A stretch of DNA of 45,875 nt from NCBI GenBank assembly GCA_000437675.1, contig FR901770.1, forward strand, positions 1,005-46,879. Reading direction: 5' to 3'. Each line of letters starts with the position of its first letter. Position 1 is the first letter of the stretch. A program made the translations under genes and the position numbers. Source of the DNA: Prevotella sp. CAG:891 (lineage in GTDB: Bacteria; Bacteroidota; Bacteroidia; Bacteroidales; Bacteroidaceae). Below, piece after piece: positions 8,098-16,900 of the stretch. A model generated the notes under the pieces. That model was not told where the DNA came from. It ran no database searches and saw only the letters and a list, made by a program, of their open reading frames with translations.

Positions 8098-8147
8098 TCC
8101 GCGCTCTCGCAACGTGAGTGCTTAATAACAGAAGCCTCAAACAAAAC

Positions 8148-8193
8148 AGCCACTGCTGCACCCTGCCAAAGGGAACAGCGGTGGCTTTTTTTT
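8148..8193 (+). terminator. Rho-independent terminator of rpsO
   Basis: AGCCACTGCTG at 8148-8158 pairs with CAGCGGTGGCT at 8176-8186 (one G-U pair), followed by eight T. Confidence 0.9.
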
Positions 8194-8266
8194 GAGATAA
8201 ATCTCTCATTCAAATCTTCGTCAGAAAAGTTTAGACTACTTCTTTGCCCATAGCCCCAACAGCCCA

Positions 8267-8331
8267 AACAGCGCAGGGTGTGAATCCGCCAAACGAATTT
8301 TCTCGTTGACCGGTTCACACCCTGCGCTGTT
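8267..8331. repeat. Perfect 18-bp inverted repeat downstream of murI
   Basis: AACAGCGCAGGGTGTGAA at 8267-8284 and its exact complement at 8314-8331 enclose 29 nt, which contain a further AACGA/TCGTT stem. It lies 15 nt after the murI stop. No T run follows on the minus strand, so it is not a classical terminator. Confidence 0.85.
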
Positions 8332-8345
8332 TGCCATATTTCCCC

Positions 8346-9173
8346 TTAGCAGCCCAATGAAATATTTTCGGCCGCCACCTTTTCGTGCATGAAGAGCATA
8401 GCCGTTTCGTTAAACTTCTCCGCACTTTCCGTCGTCAGGTATCGGCATTCGCCCTGACGGCTCAGCCTACACTCCATTTCCGGATGTCGCGTCAAGTAAT
8501 CGCGCAGCGAAGCCGCCACATATTCGCCCTGCGGCACCAGTCGCACCCCCGGCGGCGTGTATTTCAGAATTTTGTTCATCAGCAGCGGATAATGCGTACA
8601 GCCCAAAATCAGCGTATCGATGGCCGGGTCGAGCCGCAAAATGCCCTCGATGCGCTTTTTCACAAAGTAGTCAGCCCCCGGCGAATCGAACTCAAAGTTC
8701 TCAACCAGCGGCACCCACATCGGGCAAGCCTGCCCCGTCACCTCAATGTCGGGCCAGAGTTTACGAATTTCCATGGTGTACGAACCCGAATTGATAGTAC
8801 CCGCCGTAGCCAGCACGCCCACATGGCGCGACTGCGTCAGCGACCCGATAGCCTCCACCGTAGGGCGGATAACGCCCAACACACGGCGCGTAGCATCGAT
8901 GCGCGCCAAATCGTTTTGCTGAATGGTACGCAAAGCCTTGGCCGAAGCCGTGTTACACGCCAATATCACCAAGCGGCAACCCTGTGCAAACAGCTCCTCC
9001 ACCGCCTGAAGCGTGTAGCGGTAAATCACCTCGAACGAATGCGAACCATACGGCGCGCGAGCATTGTCGCCCAAATACAAGTAATCGTATTGCGGAAGCA
9101 TTTGGCGCATTTGGCGCAGAATGGTGAGTCCGCCGTAGCCGGAGTCGAACACCCCGATAGGACATTTTTCCAT
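8346..9173 (-). CDS. murI: Glutamate racemase
   Basis: 275 residues, normal for the family. It interconverts L- and D-glutamate in the cytoplasm, supplying D-Glu for peptidoglycan. The signature blocks are present: IGVFDSGYGGLTIL near the N-terminus (catalytic Asp/Ser region), PYGS, the first catalytic cysteine in LACNTASA, and the second in LGCTHYPLL. It begins 12 nt after the stop of the OmpH-like gene on the same strand, so the two are an operon, an arrangement that ties envelope assembly to cell-wall precursor supply. Confidence 0.96.
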   Translation of the reverse strand: MEKCPIGVFDSGYGGLTILRQMRQMLPQYDYLYLGDNARAPYGSHSFEVIYRYTLQAVEELFAQGCRLVILACNTASAKALRTIQQNDLARIDATRRVLGVIRPTVEAIGSLTQSRHVGVLATAGTINSGSYTMEIRKLWPDIEVTGQACPMWVPLVENFEFDSPGADYFVKKRIEGILRLDPAIDTLILGCTHYPLLMNKILKYTPPGVRLVPQGEYVAASLRDYLTRHPEMECRLSRQGECRYLTTESAEKFNETAMLFMHEKVAAENISLGC

Positions 9174-9185
9174 GATAACGCAAGT

Positions 9186-9875
9186 TTAGGGTTCAACAAC
9201 GATCACCGGGTCAGCCTCAATCACCGGTTCCGTCGCAGTTTGCGGCGAATCAGATTTTGCAGGCTTAGTTTCAGATTTAGCCTCCTTTGTCGCCTTAGTC
9301 GTGCTGGCAGGCGCCGCAGTCGAGCGTTTTGTCACTCCCGTTGCCGGCACCGGTTGCACCACCCCCCTCAGTTTAGCCCGCACAAACGGCGTAGCATCCT
9401 CCGCCACTTCGGGGTGAATGAAAGGATAGGCCCGCTGTGCCGTGTTCAGTATGTATTCGTAGCCATGTTCCAGTCCCACCGCACGGATAGCCGCGTTCAG
9501 AATCGTGTGAACCGGCCGCAGCAAATCGCGTTCGGCGCAAGCCAGCAGCGAATCGGCCGAGCGGCGAAAGGCAAGTCCCCTTTCCATGGCATCCTGCAAG
9601 TCGCGCTGACGTTTCAGCAAAATGTTTTGAGGAAAGTCCTTCTGTCCCTGCAGAAAGTCGGCAAACAGGCGTTTAAATTCTTTTTCGTTGTACATCGCCT
9701 CCTGTTCATACTTTTTGCGCAGTTCCGCCAGGTCGCGCTGGGCAGTCGCATATTCGGGCATGGCGTAGAGCAGCGAATCGTAGTTAAGGTATCCATATTT
9801 CACAGCCGATTGTGCCTGTGCACCAAGGGCTGTGAGGCAAAGCATGAAGCAGCAAATAAGTAAGCGTTTAGTCAT
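9186..9875 (-). CDS. OmpH/Skp-family periplasmic chaperone
   Basis: 229 residues. Signal peptide of about 21 residues (ending GAQA before Gln). The Skp-like part begins VKYGYLNYDSLLYAMPEY and continues as a charged coiled-coil region (about 45-115, rich in Lys, Glu, Arg), then returns to strands (HGYEYILNTAQRAYPFIHPE) typical of OmpH. Skp proteins hold unfolded outer-membrane proteins in the periplasm. From about residue 175 the chain is a low-complexity Thr/Ala/Lys/Glu tail ending in acidic residues, which is longer than in typical family members. It precedes murI in the same operon. Confidence 0.88.
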   Translation of the reverse strand: MTKRLLICCFMLCLTALGAQAQSAVKYGYLNYDSLLYAMPEYATAQRDLAELRKKYEQEAMYNEKEFKRLFADFLQGQKDFPQNILLKRQRDLQDAMERGLAFRRSADSLLACAERDLLRPVHTILNAAIRAVGLEHGYEYILNTAQRAYPFIHPEVAEDATPFVRAKLRGVVQPVPATGVTKRSTAAPASTTKATKEAKSETKPAKSDSPQTATEPVIEADPVIVVEP

Positions 9876-9927
9876 AATGCAACTTGTTAGTCAAAAAATT
9901 GGGTGAATCGGTTCGATTCCAATACGG

Positions 9928-9935
9928 CAAAATTA
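9928..9935 (-). promoter_or_regulatory. Candidate -7 box of the ompH-like/murI operon
   Basis: TAATTTTG on the minus strand matches TAnnTTTG, about 53 nt upstream of the ATG at 9875. The -33 element is weak. Confidence 0.45.
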
Positions 9936-10010
9936 CGATAATTTGACGAGAAACACCCATTGCTTTTCAAAAAATGAAGCCACTGCACCTCATGCAGCCC
10001 CATAGTCACC

Positions 10011-10052
10011 GAAAAAGCCCCCAAACGGTCGGTAATGACCGTTGGGGGCTTT
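10011..10052 (-). terminator. Terminator after the 62-residue peptide gene
   Basis: AAAGCCCCCAAACGGTC at 10014-10030 pairs with GACCGTTGGGGGCTTT at 10037-10052 with one bulge. Five T follow on the minus strand. It ends the surface-protein locus. Confidence 0.8.
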
Positions 10053-10104
10053 AGAGTAAGGTATTGATTGAGTGATTACATTTTGTGCAGATTGTGTGAG
10101 TCTA

Positions 10105-10293
10105 TTACTCCTCGTCGCTGCTCCAGCTGTCGTTGCTCCAGCCTTTATCGATGCTTTCGAAGGTTACGTCGTCTTGACCTACATCGTTCATATTTCCATT
10201 GATACTATTGTTTCCACCACTGTTAGCCAAAGGTAATTGCGCTTCGAGTTCGATGATTTGCGCCGCAGGAGCTTGATATGTTTTTTTATTCAT
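10105..10293 (-). CDS. Small peptide with NSGG motif and Trp/Asp-rich C-terminus
   Basis: Sixty-two residues, related to the peptide at 39197-39379. The N-terminus follows M-(N/K)-K-K-x-Y-x-A-P, residues 18-27 read AQLPLANSGG, the middle is Asn/Asp-rich, and the C-terminus is DKGWSNDSWSSDEE. There is no Sec signal peptide or membrane helix; the Gly-Gly at 26-27 could be a leader cleavage site of the double-glycine type, which is inference. It follows the frameshifted T9SS cargo gene by 140 nt on the same strand, and a terminator follows it. Short Bacteroidales proteins with this start and a Trp/acidic end are common in genomes, but I know of no established function. Confidence 0.75.
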   Translation of the reverse strand: MNKKTYQAPAAQIIELEAQLPLANSGGNNSINGNMNDVGQDDVTFESIDKGWSNDSWSSDEE

Positions 10294-10433
10294 GATGTGT
10301 CGAATGATTAAAATATTGTATGTGTGAATCGTGTCGGCATAAAGCAGGCGTTGAGGCTGTGCAAGCGGCGGGCTTTGTCAGCATAGCCGCCGTGCACCAC
10401 CCTTATATAACAACGCCCACTTCAAAACCTTGC

Positions 10434-13222
10434 TTACTTCATTACTTTTTTACCATTGATTACGTAAACGCCCTTCTCCAAGCCTTGCAGTGCCGTAGCT
10501 GCTTCCACCTGGCTGCGAACCAATTTACCTTCAAGGTTGTAAACGTCCACCTTGCCGAGTTCGGTGTTCACACCGATGATGCCCGTCACTTCGCCGTCGA
10601 GCTTCAAGCTGAACTGTGTGGCAGTGGTGCCGGTGGCCTTAATCAGCGTGCGGAAGGGGTTGAGCGTACCGTAATTGGCCTTGACGAACTTACCGCCCGT
10701 ATAGCCGTAGTAGGTAGTGCCGTTTTCCGAAGTTACCTTCGTCGTGTTGTACGAACCGATGTGTGCAAAGCTCGGCGCATTGTCTGCCTTCACTTCCATC
10801 GTTTCGGGCGTAGCTTCGATTTCTACTTCTTTTGCTAAAGCCGTGCTAAACGGCTTCGCGCTGTTGGCCACAATAAGATAGGGCACATTGGCTTTCAACT
10901 GACCCGTTACTTCGGTAAAGTTCACGTTGTCGCCATTTACCGCATTGAACTTGTAAACCTTGCCGTCAACATAGGTCGTATTCATGGCAAAGGGAAGTAC
11001 AAAGCTCGAAACATAGCCGTTACCGAACTTAAACGCACGGTCATAGCTTACCTGCGTAGCGGTGAAGGCTTTGGGAGCGTGGAAGGCAACTTGATCGTTC
11101 ACTACGAAATTAGTAGCTTTTGAGTCAACAATAGCATTCGCTGCCTGGATGGTACTGCCTGCAGGCAGGTAAACCAGCGTGTTGTTTGCCTTCGGAGCAC
11201 CAGCCATGATATCGTCCATTGTGACATTGGCATCAACAATAGCTTTGCTCAAATCGAGGAAGGACATGGGAAGGTTGCATTCCTGATTGTTGTTGTTCGG
11301 GTCAAAGAAATGGTTGTTGATTTGCAAGAACTTGCTGGCTGCTTTCGTAACGTGACCTGATACGGTGAGGTTTTCGTAATACTGACGACTACTAAAACTG
11401 TCATCTAACAGATTACCTTTTACAGTGAATGGAACGAAGTCAACGTGGATGCCCTTGAACATTTGAGAGAGCATCGGGTTATCGGCCGTGATGATGTCGA
11501 TTGAAGCCAACGTATTCTTTGCGGTAGTATTCAACTCGGCACTTACCTCAACGGGAAGTGCGCCCATCATCCAGCCCAGGCAGTCAGTGTTGGGTGTACC
11601 ATCTTCATTAAAGGCCGTCATAAGGATTGTGCGACGCGTTTTTTCGATCTTGTCAGCGTTCATAGGAACATTCGACACGAAAATATCGCCTACAGGAATA
11701 CCACCAAACGAGAAGTTATTGATAGCCAGGTTGATAGTACCATTGGCATTCTTAGTAACGTTGATGCTTGCATTGTTCAGAGCAGTGGGCACGCTCACAT
11801 TTGCCGAATTGGTAAGTACTACGCTCAATGCACCATCGTAAATGCCTGAGGCAGCATCGGCTACGGCTTCGGTAAAGCTGAACACATACTTGGTGGTTTT
11901 ATTGCTGGTAGCATCTACAACATTGACGGTATGCGTTTTGGCCGCATTGTCATAAACGCTTTCCGAAACAGTAGCAGTTCCGTTAGCCGTACCTTGGAAC
12001 ACGAGTCCCGGGTTGTAAGCAAAGGGCAGGGTGTATTCGGTTTGTCCTGCTTTCAGTTCAGTGAAAGAAACACCGCTGATGCTCAACGAAGCAAGTTCGG
12101 GTGCGGCAACTTGTGCATCTGATTTAAAGCGGAGTGTATAAACCGTTTTGCTTGCGGAGTTGAACGCAAAGTCGTTACCACGAACTTCAAGCGTCATTTC
12201 ATGGGTTGCCGGATTGTAAGCACCCTTTTCTACAGTAGCACCTACACCTTTTACAGCAAACTCTAAAGAAGTGTTGGCATCATAAGCAGCGTCGCTGATT
12301 TCAACGAGGCCATCGGCATTGGGCGTATATACCTTACCACCGTAGGTGAGATTTGTGAGTTCGTGGTAGTAAACAAACTCAACGTTGTCAATCGTCAAAG
12401 AGTTACCTACACCCAGTTGTTTTTGGTCACCAAAGTAGTCACCGGCGCAGAAGATTACATTCAGTTTTTCGGGAGCAGTAGTGTTATCCTTGTAGGTAAA
12501 TTCAATCGTCTTGCTGGTCCAATCCGCAGCATTGCCTTCAATCTTTGCATTGATTTCAGCAATGAGTTTAGCATCAGGCGATGCAGTACTTTGCATGGTT
12601 CCCAAAATAAAACGGTCACGGTCGGTCATCGTTTCTGCTTTACCGTTATAGCCGACTTTTTGCTCGTTGGTATATGAACCTTTCCACAAGTAAGCAACTA
12701 CAGAAGCTGCTTCATTATCATTGCGGTTAGCTTTCTTATCATTGGGATTCTCAAAGTGAGCACGCTTATAGTCAAACTTAATGGCATCGGGACGGAAGTT
12801 AAAATTCATACCTCCGAATGAGCCACCGTCTGAAGAAACTATTGTAATATTATTTTTAACTTCTGCATAAGCCCAGGGAGTACCCAAAGTAACATAGGCA
12901 GGGGCTACTGAACCTATTCTTCCCAATCCTTCGTAACAATTATGCAAATAAACGGCTGCTGTACTACTATTACCTGCTGCCTTAGTAACTAAGTTGGGAT
13001 CATCTTTGTCTGAGAACCCCAATATTGCACCTTTCTGGCTGATATTAGAGCCATTCCAATTTACAGGGTCTGTACCAACGACCTTCGTAGCAACGTTTTT
13101 TCCACGATATACCACGCAGTCATCCCAATTTTCAAACCCACCATTCGGCAGTTGTTGCGCCTGTGCGCCCAGAATACCCCCCCCCCGGCCAGCGCCGCGA
13201 GGAGAAGAACTTTTTGTTTCAT
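10434..13222 (-). CDS. PCMD/calycin-like T9SS cargo, frame interrupted at a G10 tract
   Basis: A large secreted protein and paralogue of the 13376-16105 product. The ATG at 13222 starts a signal peptide (MKQKVLLLAALAGG). The coding strand then has ten G (13186-13177), after which the true frame continues GILGAQAQQLPNGGFENWDD. As written, translation from the ATG stops after 53 residues; one extra G (11) or two fewer (8) would give about 929 or 928 residues. The intact part has a PCMD-like N-terminal region, two Ig-like repeats (VYTPNADG, then VRGNDFAFN), a calycin-like barrel (about KNANGTINLAINNFSFGG onward), the LPFA/PYLIV module and a T9SS tail (GVYVINGKKVMK). It may be phase-variable, a fresh mutation or a sequencing error. 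Confidence 0.85.
13177..13186. repeat. Ten-base C/G homopolymer in the signal-peptide codons
   Basis: Ten C on the plus strand (G10 in the coding sense), 36 nt after the ATG at 13222. Its length puts the downstream frame out of register. Such tracts slip readily during replication. Confidence 0.97.
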
Positions 13223-13246
13223 ATTTAATTCAGAAGAAATATAAAC

Positions 13247-13323
13247 AGCGGCTCTTTTCACCAACCGTTGGCAGTAAGCGCAGCAATGCGGGTTCTGATG
13301 GACGGCGGGTGAAAAGAGCCGCT
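13247..13323. repeat. Perfect 16-bp inverted repeat in the leader of the G10 gene
   Basis: AGCGGCTCTTTTCACC at 13247-13262 is the exact complement of 13308-13323, with 45 nt between them. On the minus strand it lies between two paralogous cargo genes and ends 25 nt before the ATG at 13222. The T-rich stretch after it (TGTTTATATTTC) makes it a possible terminator or attenuator. Confidence 0.75.
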
Positions 13324-13375
13324 AAATTAAAATTTGAGTGATTACAAATAGATTGTTGAATAGCGTACGCAGAAA

Positions 13376-16105
13376 TTACTTAATCACCTTCTTACCGTTG
13401 ATGATGTAAATTCCCGAACCGAGGCCGTTGAGCGCAGATGCAGCGGCAACGCGGCTGCGAATCAACTTACCCTTGATGTTGTAAACGTCGACCAACTTGT
13501 TGAAATCGAGCGACGCGTCGACAATACCCGTTACCTTGTTGTCGATAACCAGCGTAAGCACCTCGGCCTTGCTGTTACCAAACATGATGGCACGGAATGC
13601 AGCACAAGCCTTGTCGTTGACAGGTGCAAAGGCATTGTCAGCATTCAGGGCAAACACCTTTTCGCCTTCGGCATTGAGCGAATCAGCTGCGGTGAGCACA
13701 CCGGCAAACGTCATGCCGTTGTTCGTAACCTTAACCACCGTGTCGTTGGCAGCCACAGCCACCTCGGCAGCAGCGTTGGCAAAAGGTTTCGCGCTGAGCG
13801 GCTTCACCAGGTAGGGAGTGAGTGCTTCGAGCTGCTTAGCCGTTTCGAAGTAAAGCTTTTCGCTGTCGGCCTTGACAAACTTGTATGCCTCGCCGTCGAA
13901 CTTCTCAGTGCCAAAGGGCAAGAAGAGCGTAGTGTAGCTGTCGGCCTCGAATTCGCGGCTGTAGTTCACAGCTTCGGCCGTAAATGCCTTGGGCGAAACG
14001 AAAGTCAGCGTATCGTTGAGTGCCAATTCCTTGGCGTTGGTACCAACAATGGCATTGGCAGCCTCGATGGTGTTACCTTCGGGCAAGTAAACCAGCGTGT
14101 TGTTAGCCTTCGGAGCACCCGCCATGATGTCGCTCATCGTGACATCGGCAGCCACCGTAGCTTCGCTCAGGTCGAGGAAGCTCATCGGCAGGTTGTGTTC
14201 CTCGTTGTTGCTGGCAGCATCCACATAGTGGTTGTTGATTTGCAGGAACTTGCAGTTTTCTTTCGTTACAGCACCCTTAACCTTGAGGTTTTCGTAGTAC
14301 TGACGACCACCGAAACCATTTTCTTTCATTTCACCACTTACGGTGAAGGGAACGAAGTCCACGTGGATGCCCTTGAACATCATGGCCAACATGGGGTTCT
14401 CGGCCGTGATGATGTCGATCGAAGCCGAAGTGCGCTTGTCGGTGGTGTTCAAATCGGCGCTAACCTCAACGGGGAGTGCACCCATCATCCAGCCCATGCT
14501 GTAGTCGAGCTTGTTGCCAGCTTCGTCAAAGTCGGTCATGAGGATGGTGCGGCGCGTCTTTTCGATTTTGCCGTCCTTCATGGGCACGTTCGATACAAAG
14601 ATGTCGCCCACAACCATACCGCCGAACGCGAAGTCGTCGATGGCCAGGTTGATTGTACCGTTTGCATTCTTGGTGATGCGGATATTTGCATTGCTGAGCG
14701 CCGTAGGTACGCTGTTATTGTCCTGAGCCGTGAGCACTACGCTGAGTGAACCCTCGTAGTTGCCGGCAGCAGCATCTTCCACAGCGTCGGTGAAGCTGAA
14801 CACGTAGCTGGTTGTGTCATTCTTCGCCGGGTCTACCACGTTAACCGTGTGCGTCTTAGCCTTGTTGTCGAACACGCTTTCGCTCACCGTGTAACCCTCG
14901 TTGGTCGTACCCTTGAACACGATGCCGGGGTTGTAAACGTAGGGCAGGGTGTAGGCCGTTTTGCCAGCTTCGAGTGCTTCGAAAGGCATGCCGCTGATGG
15001 TGAGCGACGTGAGTTCGAGTGCAGGAGCGGGAGCTTCGGCCTTGAAGCGGAGTGTATAAGTGGTTTTGCTTTCGGGGTTGGCAGCGAAGTCGTTACCGCG
15101 AACCTCAAGCGTCATTTCTTGCGTGTCGGCGTTCAGTGTGCCTTTCTCAACCGTAGCACCTACACCCTTTACATGGAACTGCATGGGTGTGTTGGCATCG
15201 AAAGCCACTTCGCTGAGGTCGATTACACCTTCGGCATTGGGCGTATATACCTTGTCGCCGTAGGTGAGGCTTTCGAGTGCGTGGTAGTAAACCAATTTCA
15301 CGCTGTCGACAACCAATGAGTTACCGGCTTTAACCGTAGTAGCATCAAAGTAGTCATTGGCCGCAAACACAAGGTTCATTTTGGTAGGAATAGCCGTAGA
15401 ATCATGATATTCAATGGGCACAACCAATTTGGTGAGTTCCTTGTTGATATCCTTGATATGATGAATGCTTGATGCAATCAACAGTGCATCATCGCTCTTG
15501 GTAACAGCACCGCCTTTGTCGGTGGGCATACCCAAGATGTTGCGGTCGCGGTCAATCATGGTTTCCTTCTTGGGGCTACCGAAAGCGGCAATGTCAATAG
15601 GCACTTCAGCCTGCTGCCATTGTCCTTTCCAAAGGTAAGCCACAAACGTTGCAGGAATGTCGGCCGATGCTTCAGGGCAAATGCGCTGGTAATAGAATTC
15701 AACAGCATCGGGGCGGTTGGTAAATTCAATACCACCAAACGAACCACCATCGTTCTGTTGTCCCATGACTGAGGTGTTCCAAGTGGTGCCAAGTCCCATA
15801 TAACCCGGCACAATTTGAGAACTCAACAGCGAGTTGGGAGTGTTGGCTAATTTAACAGCCTTCGTGTCAGTGCCAAGGCCTAAGGTGTCTTTGGCAACTA
15901 CCGTGGCACCCAGTGTGTTCATGCCGTATACATTGGCAATGGTCCATCCTTTAGGTTGCGTACCGATTGACTTAGCGTGTTTACCATCTTTACCAATGTA
16001 AGGGAAACATTCTTCCCAAGGAGTGTCGAAACTTGCATTGGGCAGTTGCTGAGCCTGCGCCGTAAACGAAGTAGCTACGAGCGCAAGAAGCGTCCATTTA
16101 TTCAT
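13376..16105 (-). CDS. Large PCMD/calycin-like secreted protein with T9SS sorting tail
   Basis: 909 residues from the ATG at 16105; the longer in-frame start at 16159 adds 18 residues of leader. Residues 1-18 are a signal peptide (MNKWTLLALVATSFTAQA). The mature N-terminal third (QQLPNASFDTPWEE, later GGSFGGIEFTNRPDAVEFYY) resembles the PCMD putative carbohydrate-binding/metabolism domain. Two Ig-like repeats follow, then a calycin-like beta-barrel (NANGTINLAIDDFAFGG to FVPFTVSG), then a beta-sandwich with LPFGTEKF and LTPYLVK, and finally the T9SS tail GSGIYIINGKKVIK. It would be exported through Sec then T9SS to the cell surface. Its paralogue lies directly downstream. Ligand unknown. Confidence 0.87.
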   Translation of the reverse strand: MNKWTLLALVATSFTAQAQQLPNASFDTPWEECFPYIGKDGKHAKSIGTQPKGWTIANVYGMNTLGATVVAKDTLGLGTDTKAVKLANTPNSLLSSQIVPGYMGLGTTWNTSVMGQQNDGGSFGGIEFTNRPDAVEFYYQRICPEASADIPATFVAYLWKGQWQQAEVPIDIAAFGSPKKETMIDRDRNILGMPTDKGGAVTKSDDALLIASSIHHIKDINKELTKLVVPIEYHDSTAIPTKMNLVFAANDYFDATTVKAGNSLVVDSVKLVYYHALESLTYGDKVYTPNAEGVIDLSEVAFDANTPMQFHVKGVGATVEKGTLNADTQEMTLEVRGNDFAANPESKTTYTLRFKAEAPAPALELTSLTISGMPFEALEAGKTAYTLPYVYNPGIVFKGTTNEGYTVSESVFDNKAKTHTVNVVDPAKNDTTSYVFSFTDAVEDAAAGNYEGSLSVVLTAQDNNSVPTALSNANIRITKNANGTINLAIDDFAFGGMVVGDIFVSNVPMKDGKIEKTRRTILMTDFDEAGNKLDYSMGWMMGALPVEVSADLNTTDKRTSASIDIITAENPMLAMMFKGIHVDFVPFTVSGEMKENGFGGRQYYENLKVKGAVTKENCKFLQINNHYVDAASNNEEHNLPMSFLDLSEATVAADVTMSDIMAGAPKANNTLVYLPEGNTIEAANAIVGTNAKELALNDTLTFVSPKAFTAEAVNYSREFEADSYTTLFLPFGTEKFDGEAYKFVKADSEKLYFETAKQLEALTPYLVKPLSAKPFANAAAEVAVAANDTVVKVTNNGMTFAGVLTAADSLNAEGEKVFALNADNAFAPVNDKACAAFRAIMFGNSKAEVLTLVIDNKVTGIVDASLDFNKLVDVYNIKGKLIRSRVAAASALNGLGSGIYIINGKKVIK

Positions 16106-16119
16106 AATGTTTTTGTAAA

Positions 16120-16131
16120 TGTATATATACA
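16120..16131. promoter_or_regulatory. 12-bp palindrome upstream of the large cargo gene
   Basis: TGTATATATACA is a perfect palindrome 15 nt before the ATG at 16105. It could be an operator or simply AT-rich spacer; no family is recognisable. Confidence 0.25.
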
Positions 16132-16221
16132 AAGAGGGCTTTCTCAAGCAGAAAAGCATGCTTGCGACAGCCTTTACTTGATGTTAACTCTTAAGAATGT
16201 AAGTTTAAGGGTAGCAAAAAC

Positions 16222-16833
16222 TTATTTTACCACCTTTTTACCGCCCACGATGTAGATGCCTTTGGGCAGCGCGTTGCTCCAGGCGTTGGCTACGCGCACA
16301 CCGCTGAGTGAATAAACCGCCTTGTTGGCCGACTGCTGCACAGCTACCTGGCCAATGCCGCTCTGAATGGGTTCGCCAATCACCACCACGATGTTCATGC
16401 CCGGCATGGCAATGTGGATGGTGGCCGACATATCGGTGTCCGTGAGTTCACCGTCGAGTTTGATGGGCACAGGGCCAAGCATCGGACCAATCCATTGTTC
16501 GGTCATAACACCTTCCATGTTGCCCGGCAGAATTTCAATGTTCGTGTCGGTGCTGATTTTGTCAGCCTTTTCACCCTTCACCATCTTTACACCCTTGAGG
16601 TCGATGGTACCTACATACATAGGGTCGGCTCCGGGTTCGGGCGAAGGCAGGAGGAAGTTAGGCAGCACAAAGTCGCACGTGCCGTTGTCGTTCGTCGTTA
16701 CTGACAAAGTTGAAGTGGCTTCGGGAAACGAAACCTCGTTGAGCGTAACGACAATCTTTTCAGTGTACTGCTTCTGAGCCATAGCTGTGAAGGCCGCGAA
16801 GCAAAGCGAAAGCGTGAGTAAAAATTTCTTCAT
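16222..16833 (-). CDS. Single-domain calycin-like secreted protein with T9SS tail
   Basis: 203 residues. Signal peptide MKKFLLTLSLCFAAFTAMA before Gln. One calycin-like beta-barrel domain fills about 22-160: TLNEVSFPEATSTLSVTTND, GTCDFVLPNFLLP, VGTIDLKGVKMV, and the DMSATIHIAMPGMNIVVVIG end strand. It is the same fold as the barrel inside the two large cargo proteins. The last 40 residues (VYSLSGVRVAN, LPKGIYIVGGKKVVK) form a short T9SS sorting tail. It sits between the PorT-like barrel and the large cargo genes, with 67 nt to the former. Such domains often bind small hydrophobic ligands; that is only a fold-level inference here. Confidence 0.85.
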   Translation of the reverse strand: MKKFLLTLSLCFAAFTAMAQKQYTEKIVVTLNEVSFPEATSTLSVTTNDNGTCDFVLPNFLLPSPEPGADPMYVGTIDLKGVKMVKGEKADKISTDTNIEILPGNMEGVMTEQWIGPMLGPVPIKLDGELTDTDMSATIHIAMPGMNIVVVIGEPIQSGIGQVAVQQSANKAVYSLSGVRVANAWSNALPKGIYIVGGKKVVK

Positions 16834-16900
16834 ATCAAATAGTGTTTGTTATGTACTGAATAGTTTATTTGTGTTTGCGTAACGAAAGTAAGGCGTTCAT

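Noticed and set aside
8385..9863. 492-codon open frame on the plus strand
   Set aside because: Antisense to murI and the OmpH-like gene; Arg/His-rich composition with no recognisable domain or signal.
13061..13222. A separate 53-residue gene
   Set aside because: Its first 14 residues are the signal peptide of the large cargo gene; the rest is out-of-frame translation after the G10 tract.
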